A stretch of 64,000 nt of DNA. Origin: Steromphala cineraria (lineage: Eukaryota > Mollusca > Gastropoda > Trochida > Trochidae). A model generated the notes under the pieces. It did not search any database. It was not told the origin of the DNA and saw nothing but the letters and a program-made list of their open reading frames with translations. How positions within the stretch are numbered: the stretch's first letter is position 1; each line of letters opens with the position of its first letter. The position numbers were made by a program, and so were the translations under genes. The stretch is taken from NCBI GenBank assembly GCA_916613615.1, contig OU744731.1, positions 15,134,726-15,198,725 of the forward strand, written 5' to 3'. Shown in pieces: positions 44,701 to 56,700 of this stretch.

Positions 44701-47700
44701 TGCATTAATTGATACGAAGTGCAAGAAAGTATTGAAAAATGAATTTAATTTCAGTGTCTTTAAGCACGACTTACTCGCATTGTTTTCCCTGATCACCAGC
44801 AGCAGCTTGTAGTTTCTGCAGTGTTGCATTGCAATATTTATCAGATGTTTCCACGATTCGCTCAAAGTTCGCACAGCCAATGTATTCATCTGAGGAAGGG
44901 AAGTAGCAACATTCAATAACACATTTCTGCCGGAACGATGATATACAAAAGTATTCATATCATACGGGTATTTATTTTGTGAATATTTTACTCATCAAGT
45001 GTAATAATAAGTTTGAGTGAACTAATTTGTTCTTCATCAATTCTAATACATATATTTTGGGGAAAAGTTTTATGTCCACCAAATTAGAAATTTATATTTA
45101 CTTTTGGTATCAGTTAAATATATCCATCTGACAAAGGATTAACCATTGTCTATGTATTCTATGTAAGTTGTATTCTTTAACTCATTCGTGGATTGTCTAG
45201 TTTTTCATACAATACTCTGAATTGTGAAGAATTAATGAACTTATTTTACCTCCATCAAGTCTGACATATATGTTTGTGTAAATATATTTATCTTCGTGAT
45301 ATTTGAGTGAAATGAGAACCTCTTGTTATGAGTGAACATATTTTACCTTCACCGAGTTTGACACATATGTATATATGTTTCAGTGAACATATTTTACCAT
45401 CGTCAAGTCTGATACATCTATATGTCCTAGTAAACATATTTCACCATCATCAAACCTCATACATCTATATGTCGCAGTAAACATCTTTCTCCATCATCAA
45501 ACCTCATACATCTATATGTCCCAGTAAACATATTTTACCATCATCAAGCCTGCTACATATAATATGTTGAGTGAACATATTTTACCATCATCAAGCCTGA
45601 TACAGATATATGTTTCAGTGAAAATATTTCGCTATCATCAAGCCTGATACATATATATTTTTCTGTGAACATATTTTACCATCGTCAAGTCTGATACATA
45701 TATATGTCGCAGTAAACATCTTTCACCATCATCAAACCTCATACATCTATATTATTATGTCCCAGTAAACATATTTTACCATCATCAAACCTCATACTAT
45801 TAGTTACACGGCGTTTTGACAGGGTGTACGGGACTGTAAGACCCTTGTACATTCTGTATTTTCCTGAGGCGGAGCCGAAGGAAATGCAGAATGTACAAGG
45901 GTCTTACAGTCCCGTACACCCTGTCAAAACGCCGTGTAACGAATTTATTACCCTTAAGATCTTTTATTTCAACACAGTTTACTCATTTTCGACCAAAATA
46001 AGCCATAACTAGACTGCGGTCCAAGCTCAGCACAGTGTGAACATAAAGAGCCGCGGTACGGAGCTAACGGCAGTTACATAAAGGGAGATAACTCTGTGAC
46101 TAAAAATATCTGAATTAAAAGTGTTGTTAAATAAAATAATTAAAAAGAAACATGTGTTCATATTGAATGAATGTAATAACACAATGGAAATTAACCATGA
46201 CATAACATTAGAATCTCTCAATTGATGTTGGTTATTGTAAATTTTGGTTCTGAAATTGTCAGTCGAGCGGCCGTTTTACTTCCGCATTCCATCTGAGGTC
46301 AAGGTCATCCGTATGACCCGTTTGGTATGTCACGTGACAAATTTGACGGGGTGTACACTTCGTACACCCTGCCAAATCCGACTACACGGGTATGTATGCT
46401 TTGGCTATTGTCCAATCAGAATTCGAGAAATTTATCTTAAGGGTAATAAATCTATATGTCCCAGTAAACATATTTTACCATCATCAAACCTCATACATCT
46501 ATATGTCGCAGTAAACATCTTTCACCATCATCAAACCTCATACATCTATATGTCCCAGTAAACATATTTTACCATCATCAAGCTTGACACATGCATTTTA
46601 TATATGTTTGAGTGAACATATTAACCTATCATCAAGCATGATACATATATTTGTTTCAGTGAACAACTTTTACCATAATCAAGCCTGATACATAAATATG
46701 TTTCAGTAAACATATTTTACCTTCATTAACCTTGATACAGGACGAGAAATCCAGCGCTTTGGAGTTCATGATGTCTTTGCTTTTGATGAGGGCAGCTGCC
46801 ACCTGTTCCCTCTCACATTGAACATGTCGGCGACCGAGGCAGGAGTTTATAGTTCCGATGGAGCTTTAAGGTAAGGTATATGTACACCATTTGAACTAGA
46901 TATGTAAGAGGTATTTTTGTATTAAAATATAAATTGTACTTAGGGGTTCTATTTCTTAAAATGGCGTAGACCAAGTATAAGTAAAATAACAAAACATAAA
47001 ATTAACAAAAACGATCTTCTCAACTTGGCTACGGATTCACTTTTTCCATTGATAAACGTGATCACGTGAGGCAACTGTGCTTTGATAGGGTTCTGATAAT
47101 TGTACTTTTTCACAAATGATTTTTTATTAATTTTATATGCTGTTTAAAATAAAATTAGAAACATTTCCATATTCAGTATTGAGAGATTCAGTAGGTCACA
47201 TAATAATCATATTGATGTTAAATTGTAGCATAACTGGGTCCTTAACATTTTTAATGAGCATATTCTGAAAACCTATTCTAAGGTAACAAATAACAGTTGA
47301 GAATTTTAATGTGCAATGACATTATCATTAGCATTATTGGTTAAAGGTAATAGTGAATCTATGTTTTACCTGCAGCTGTTATCAACCCCATCAAGACAGA
47401 GAGAGGCCGAGGCCAACAATACCAGTGTCTCTTCGTCAGAACACAGGGGTTTGACTTCCTTTCCACTCGCCAAGACATTCAACAGCTGTTCTGTATAAGT
47501 TAATTCATTGTCATGCAATATGCTTTTAAATGCCAAAATAGATAGACATACCTTGTTAGGACCTTAGAATAACCATAACAGATCTAGATAAACCATAAAT
47601 GCGTACCTACTTTGGTTAACTATATAAAAGCACCAGTCTGATTAAAATCAACTGATTCGAGGAAAAAAGTGTAAAAATATTATCTCTAGCGGGGTTCGAA

Positions 47701-50700
47701 CCTCACCCAGCCCGGCTTTCCTCTCATTCACACAGAGAGGATATCCCGAATGGTTCGAGCCCCGATAGAGACAATATTTTTTATATTTTATTCCTCGGAG
47801 CACGGTCTATTTTAATCAGACTGATAAAAGCACTTACAATATTTAATGTACATTGGACATATGAACTTTGCATCATCTGCGATAATGTGTATCACCAGAA
47901 TTTTGTGTTAATTTACATTTGTCTTTACTCTCAATGTTGAGTTAGACACATATTGTTAAAATAAAAAAACAAAATCTAATTCAGGATCAGACAAAATGGA
48001 TTTGTGCACATGTGCATATATGAAATATAACACAGGGTAGGTTTACCTCCACAGTGGTCGACATCTGGGAACTTGTAAGTGTCTGTCTGGGGGATTGTTT
48101 TGATTGCCGCATTCATTGTTGCATGAAGCTGCTCCAGAGAACACATGTACTTGTTGTCTATGTAGGATTCCCTTGTACATGACAGACCACCAAACCACAG
48201 TCTGTAATGGACATTTGAGAATGAATCATGACAGTTATCCGCCAGGTTGTTAGACTGATGTTATTACGACAACTGGATCCTTTCAGGTATTAACTTAACA
48301 ATTAATTTCATAAAAAGAAAATTGTTTCTTAATATACTTTATGTTTAAACCTATTTTTTATTTTTATTTTTTAACTTTCACAAATAGACATGCTTTTAAT
48401 AAAACTATAAAATATATTATTACATCATACATAACTATTTAATGGATTCTTCGAAACCTTTTAAAAACAAATTTAAAGGCATCTCATTTATATTCATCCT
48501 AATATTTCATATCTCATTTGTAATTAAAAATTCCTGCAATGTTAAACATTCTGAAACCACAAGCTGGATAAGACACATGATAACTGATTTCAACTGGTTT
48601 AATTTTGATGTTAGGAAAAGAAAGTATTTTAAAATTAACATTTCTTTTTTTGTGAAAGAAATTTCATCGGCAGAAACACGATAATCTATTGTACAAAACA
48701 TTTAAACTTTAATTGTGACAGTTTTGCTTACAACATAGGTTCTGTAGAGTTAGTTGTAAGTTTGGTATACATTTTACCACATATTCACTTACTGACAAAC
48801 TTTTCCAGAAACTTTGCTTGGATCGATGGAGGCTAATCCATTCATACATTTCCTAAAGACGTTTTGCCCAAATTTGCTGTTCGGTGGCAGGGAGGCACAA
48901 GACTTTACATCATCTGTCAAACGATATATCGAATTATAACATGTCAATCATCATTTTGGGTAGCAAATTGGATAAATGGAAGAATAAAAATATTGTTAAA
49001 AAATCACGTTCATCTCAATCTGTGAAGGAGGCAGTTACTTATTCACACTCGTATGTTGGCATATATATTTCAACTTCATGTAATGGAATATACAGTCGCA
49101 ACTCGTTAAGTACAATGCCAAAGGAAAAGAATAAATTAAATTATTTCTTACCCAACATTCTTACTTCTGTAACAGTCAGTACTTATCCAATTGTTTTATT
49201 TATCCAACCCTAAGTGGTTGCTAAATTCGATTACGTACCATAGTAATCATTATACATTTGAACCTTGTAGAGAACAAACGCTCCATTTATCCTAGATCTA
49301 AAGTGACATTTTTCCTTATTAAACACCAAGACTGCAGTTAAGCCATTTTCCAGTTAACAATTTCCCGAAAACCAAGCCTACATTTGAAGCCTGTTTTTAT
49401 ATCATTTCATAGAAGATACATTTATTATTCATATATTAATATCGTAAAAGAGCAACTATCAATTTTCTTTTACCGTCACATTCATGTTTTGTGCATGCTA
49501 GGCAATGACTGACTGCAGACTATGAATGCCCTAATGATCACTCTTAGAGAAGTCAGTGACTCACCATCACAGCCAGAGAAGTCCAAACCCTTTCCACCCA
49601 TCATCGTTTCATCCATAACCATCCCTTGTCTGATCTGGTTTTCTTCACACTTTGTGATCAGTTTCACACAATTAGCTATAGTTGGTAGGGAACTTGTAAA
49701 AGGAGAAATAAAATATGGTCATATAAAGTATGGACAATTATTTTACGCGAATAATTGTTGAGTCAAGAAATAAAAAACGATAAAATTGAATACCTGTAAA
49801 TCTTTTAAATTTGTTACATATACATAAATACATATTTTCAAAAAGTAATAATGAGTTTACGGGTTGATAAGCAATTGTTGAATCTTATAATAGCTTTACA
49901 TATGGTTTGATGTTATTTGTAATAAATAAGGATAAAACAAACCAATGAACCACATATGCATATTCAAAGTATAAATATGTTTTTATGTTCCATCAACTAA
50001 AACACATTTTCTTAAATTCATTTTTAAAGGGGCATAATGCTTATCATAGACAAAATGCTCATAGGTTGGAATCAAAATATAAAGGCAACTTAGTGATATG
50101 TATTAGAAATACCATGAAGATGCCATAAAAGAACATTCAAAGGTGTTTTCATCATAATGCCAGTTTGTGACCATTTAATTGGTAGGAGGTTCCATGAATA
50201 GAACTATGTACCAGCAAATGAATAAGTATTACCTAAAATACCAGAATGAAAATATACATAGACAATGTATCAAATTAAAAGCAACATTCCTCATTTGAGC
50301 AAAATAATCTGTGTTCTTGTTACGAAGCTGAGAGCAAAATTCTCTTCCTTCCCCATAAGTTTATGTTTTCACATGCACTTCTCTTTGTAACTATTTGACC
50401 AAGAAGATGAAGCTAGATGTATAGACAATGCTTCACATTTAACGCATGATTCCACATAGGGGAGATGTCAATGCTGTGTTGTGATAAGACGGGACTGAAA
50501 TCCCTTGTGTACTCTTAAGTTCATATGTGCACATGCAGTTATTTTTGTAACTTATCAACCTTTGAAAACAATATGTAGCACTTCAATGATATGTCCTCAA
50601 AATACTCCCAAAGTGAGCTGAATTACACTGTCATATAGGTACAATTAGTCAGATTAGTCAATTGTCTCCCCTGACACATAATTCTCTAGCAATGAAACAA

Positions 50701-53700
50701 AACTCAATGATTTATTCTTCAGGGAAAATGTTCAACGTAAATCTTTAATGAGCTTCTAACAACGATTTTGTACTGCTTTGTATAACTATCTTTTGTTGTT
50801 GTAGTATATAAAGATGCACCCATTACCCAAACTACCTGAATATTGTAACAGCTATTTTCTAAAAGTTTGACGCTAACAACAAGGAGAGAATACCTGCATG
50901 TCTCGGCTTCTCCCACCTCTGAGAGACAAGGGGTTCCTGACACATACACACCCAAGGCTTCCGGGTTGCTACACAGCGGTTTCACGTTTTTACCTGCATT
51001 GATCACAGCCTCAACTGCCTCTGTTTGAATAATTATAAGAAAATAATTAGTATTCGAAGTAAACGAATATTGACTGGAATTTTGTTTGATGTGATCTAAA
51101 ATGAGAAACAGATTAAATTCATCTTTTGGAAGCTTTTTTTAAATGGAAGTTTTGAAAGTAAAAGTCATGGCATTTTATGCCTTTGTATATATTTCAAATG
51201 ACAGATAAGGTGTCATTCAGTCATATAGGCTCATAAGGATAAGATTCACATTATTATGTGTTTCATTGTCAGTAAGAAAGTAAGTTAAAGTGTACAAGAG
51301 TCTATGGTACTGTACTTCATACAGTGTCATAAGCGAAATATGACACAAATTGTTACAGTTAGTTACATTTTTAAAACAATATTATTCGAACAACTTGTAC
51401 CCACATGATATATAAACTATATACAAACTGTTACAACTGAACATTTACAAAACACTTTAGTCAATATCGTAAAGTATAAAGTATTCACCGTTGCAAATTT
51501 CGAAATCATCCTTAAGGGCCTTTATTTCTCTGTGGACGTCGTCAAACCCGCAGTCATATTTGTACTCATTCATCTCGTCCTTGGCACAAGCCAGTGCAGC
51601 AATATATACACTGGAGAAGAAATATACGTTAAGGAGACAGTCCTATCAATCGGCTACTGAAGATTGAAGTTCTTTGGTTTGCCTTTAAAGTAATGTCAAA
51701 TAACTAGATGGTAAAACATTTGACGGAAATAATGTTTGAATAAATGAAAATAATTTAATCCAAAGGGAACCACTTTTGATTACAATATGTTCTTGCTTAA
51801 CTTGAATATAACTCCACAAATATTTATTTATATTCAAACGATAAAGATTAAACCTCCAATTTTCAAACTCATAACATTAATAAGGTGAAAATCATATCAT
51901 TGCTAATACAACGGCAATCAGTTTATGGAAATATGATTAAAAGTTGTTTTGATTGCCAAAAATGTTCTACAATCTTAAACGTTCAAAGTACCTGCATATC
52001 TCCTCATCATTCATTCCTGTTCTATCCATCATGTCAAGTGATGTGACACATTCTTCTATTGAGTCTTGGAGTTCTGTTCCCTCTATATCCAGATCTTTAC
52101 AGTCAAGTTCGTCATCGTCTGAAAAAGATAGGCAAACATATCATAGCAATGAGATTAAAATGAAGCTATTAAACATTGAACGGGTTATTTCAATCTGACT
52201 AAAAACGACCGTTCTTCCAGGAATAAAAATGTAAAGATATTGTCTCAGTAAGGGTTCAAACACATTCCTACCGTCACGGTCTTACAACACCCACCATTGT
52301 CACATGTTTCTGCTGTAAGCCAATCGCAAGCACTGCAGCATAGGCTTTCGATGTCAGGCTAAGGGCAGGTAACTCCAGTGTGCCATGCATTCGTTACACA
52401 TTAATGATATGTTTGAGTCATTACCTGTGAATATTGATGCATTTGAATGATGACCGAGCGTTTTGGGGATGTTTTGGCAATCTTGTATATGATAGGTGTT
52501 CTAGTCAATCAGGACTAGACTCTGTTTTGAATGGTGTTCACAATGGGGATTTAAGATATCCATAGGTTGGTTGCATTCTGACCTGACCGTTTATTAGGTA
52601 CCTCGATAGTATTATAAATGTAAAATATTATTTTAGGGACACAAGTTGTTGTTATGGATTGTACAAATCTTCAATCATTGACAATGACGATGATCTGATT
52701 TAGATTTATTCAAGATTTTGATTTAAACATATTTTATTCATGATGAAAAGGATGAGGAACAAGTTTTCCAACATAAACAATCGAAGCAAAATATGACACA
52801 CATTGTTACAGTTAGTTAAATTTTCTCCTTATTCAAGAGTTGTAAACAGTTTGTTTGGATATGGCTAGAACCTATTGTCTGATTTTCACACACAAACTTT
52901 AACATGTTTTGTGCCAACGGTCAGGTAATGACACGGTTTGTGCCAACGGTCAGGTAATGACACGGTTTGTGCCAACGGTCAGGTAATGACACGGTTTGTG
53001 CCAATGCGTAACAAGAAGCTCAACTAAAATGGATTTGTAATTGGATTAAATAATTAAATGGATCTTTATCATCAACATGTCAATCATACCTTTTGCAAAG
53101 CAGTACCCTGGTAGTGTAGTTTTCTCAACAATGTCTTTACGGTGTTTCTTCAATGTCTTCCTCATGTCTTCAGCTTTACAGTTCATACTCTTCCCAACAG
53201 AGTTAGCGAATATAACCATAGAAGAGTAGGCACATGTTGTCAGGTCATCCAGTGCACTGAAGCAAAATAGTGAAGTTCATGAGCATTATATTGTCAAGGA
53301 AGTTAATAAATGCATATTCGCAAAATATGATTCAAACATATTTAAACATTAGATAACCAGATCTGAAGTCAATAAAAATATCAATTGATTTTAACTTGAT
53401 TACATGTGTACGTGTAAACGATGATCCAGGCATAAACTTATAATAAACGAGCAATCATTTGTTTCATTAGTTGTGAGCAATTAAGAAACTATGATCAACC
53501 AATGATATCTTACTCGCAGTTCCGTGAGTTGCTGTCATCGTTAAGGAGGTCCAATTGATCTTTACAGTTATATTTGACAAAATACATGATTGTATTTGCA
53601 TCCTGGCATATTGCGTCTTTCTGTCGGGGAGCGGTGATGATGTCCCGAACTTGTCCATCGGCATCTACATGTCACATAACAAGTTATATTACCATAGATT

Positions 53701-56700
53701 CAGACTATAAAATGGAAGCTATTTCCTCCATTCTGATCGCAGTAAACAAGATCACGTGACAGATAATCATTCCAATAAATCTACGTTTTACAAAAAATAG
53801 ACGGTAAGTTTTGTGACATTTGGTTGTGAATGCAGCACAAATTATACAAGTTAAACTCATTAGTTTCGAACTGGTTAGAACAAACATGTAACAGTAAACA
53901 TTGCATCATTACTTACAACACCGTTTTCAAGCAAATGATCATCATTTGATTCTTATTCATCCTACCACTTCTAAATGTCTCTCAAAGAAGAAAAACATTA
54001 AACTGATTTCTACCATTCCGAAATATAACCTTGCCTAATATTTTCTCAAAGAGCATATGTTCATGAACGAAGATTAAATCGGTCTATTAAAACTGTCATG
54101 TCTTTTCCATAAAAAAACCCAACTCCATGTATCCAATGATCATGGTCTTTCGATAAACTGTACGAACATTTCTAGTTGACTCGAAACTATATTTGATACT
54201 TACCTTCACATGACGTCATGTCCCAGGCATTGCTTTTAACTTGAATTTTGACGTAGTATTTAGCAGCTTTGGACACGTGATGCTCGTGACAGGTTGTCCC
54301 CAGGTAGTATACCATGAGGCGGAGGCAGCTCACGAACAGGGTGTAGTCACTACGAACAGCAAAAGGATACCATGAAGACTCAAAATCGAATCTAGAGAGG
54401 TAGATATAATGTCCCTTGTTATAATGCCAAACTAGAAGTAATTCCTTGTTTTTGCCAGAACGAATTTTTTGGCGTTGTATCACTGGTTATAATGCCTAAC
54501 TGTATATAGTGTCATTTGCCAATGCTTTTTGGTACAGAAGTCAGTTAACCCTGGCCAAAATGCCATGGCAATCCAACTATTTAGGATATTTTGTAATATG
54601 TGAAGATCAATTGGCATGGCTCAAGTCAATTCCCACCGGGTGCATGTTGTAAAGGTACCTTAATTGGTGGTGAATAGGCACGAACCACCTTAGTGGCATT
54701 CTACTTGCCTCAATCTAATCGACCACACTCCTCACTTCTTAAAGTAGTGACTTGAAAATAAAACTTTCACGGGCATAAATATATAAAGAATAAAGAATAA
54801 ACGTTGTGCTAATGACTGTAGCCAATCTTTTTCTATATACCCTACCTGGGTGTAATGCCAACCTCGATATATGCCATGTTTTCACTTCAACAAATGATGG
54901 AAGGAACTTTAACCAGGTTTTGCTAGTACTCCATATTGAACAACTTAAAGCAGTTATACAAATGCCAATTGTTCGGGGAAGTTGCTTAGTTCGTTGAGCG
55001 TCTGCTCATCTTTGCCGTGTCATACCAATATATAAGTTAAGAGAAAATAGATGTGTTCCTCAGCATTATAAGAATACACAAAATACAGGAAAAACATGAA
55101 AGCATATATATTTAAACTTACAATGTAGAATAAAGAATCCTACAGGAGCACGATTGGATACAAGCAATAATGATGTAGCTGACTGTATAGTCAGTAACAC
55201 CATGTACACCACAACATTTCATGATGTTTTTTAAAGAAAAGAAAAGAAAAGATTAAAAGACAAAGTTACAAATGTTTAAATCCAATAATGAGGCTTACTA
55301 TTTGCGTGCATATTATGATGATATGTTTCGTTGTTCTGGGGTAGGTAATTTAGTTTTAATGAAATCACCATTTTAATCTGTGTTCTCTTATGCTTAAAAA
55401 CAGCCTAAATTGTCTCATCTGGACACGATCAAAATTTCGACTTGGAAATAGAGTTATAATATGATTGCAATGCCAACATGTATTTACAACATTCATAAAT
55501 TGTTTATTTCTGGTTTCGTTTTTTCATTCTATATTATTTTATATAAATCATAATATTTATTGATAATTCACAAGGAAAGCAATGGAATAACTCACGGACA
55601 AAAGTCCCCTCCAGATTCCGCGTTGGTTTGAAAAGCTTGGAATGAGGTCTGACACTTGTCTGCTATATCCATAATAGTCCTTTCACATGGCGTAGGTTTC
55701 TTTATAACCTCCTTGATAGCAATTGCTTCAACATTAATGGGAACATTTTCACTCTCGTCGATTCCGTCATCTTTCCTCTTCTTATGGAGTTTCTTGATTC
55801 CATCTTTTAGGATTTCCTTTGCTATCTCTTTAAAGACGTCAATATTTTCAAAATCCACCACAACGATATCCGCAATTTCATCCTGAGGAATTTCTATAAA
55901 GACCATGATAACCACTGCGACGACACTACCAGGCCTGAAAAATGATATAATATTTGTAGAATTGATACTATGTTTGCAAAAAAACCCACTGTATTAAATT
56001 AATTATACAATGAAATCGAGCCAGTAATGAAAACCTCATTTACGCTGCAGTTCATATCTTCTAATACAAGCTGTCAAATCGGTTGAGAAGATTTGACATG
56101 TAAAAGTGTCTACATACACATAGAAATTAATTATTGTTACATTATTCTCTCCATACGCAAGATTCATAAAGTTCACAAATGGTCAATAATTAACGTTTGG
56201 TTAATCATTTGAACTTACTTTAATCCTATAATCTTAGTTCCGTTGTATACGTCTGACCAGTTGCCTTGTTTCATGCTTTCATCAACCTGGAAGATAATAA
56301 AAATGAAAATATCAACAACAAAGATAACAATAATCGTCATACAAATCCTTCAATGTATAAAGAGAACAACACAAACTAATGCCTTCTATGAATTGTAGTG
56401 AATTGCTGTGTTGCCTTTTCGAGAAGAATGTTTAAATACCAATTTACGAGGCTCGTCATACGAATCCTGGTTGGGCAGAAGTGCCGCTATTTTCCCTGAA
56501 AATTTTATTTTTTGATAATTTGTTCATATTTTATTGTCCTTTTCACAATACCTCTGCAATGAACGTGTTGGCCATTTCCTTGTACTCTTCACTCTCTGTG
56601 TCATTCAAACTGTCTGACCAGTTGTAATTGGCAGCGATCTCTCCTTCAACGTCCGGCACTGAACATTACATACGGTAGAATCATTTCTTTGCAACAAACA

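Noticed and set aside
1248..55595. Individual Cys-rich exons as small secreted peptides (defensin- or toxin-like)
   Set aside because: No signal peptides or stops; every one is an internal exon in phase with its neighbours.
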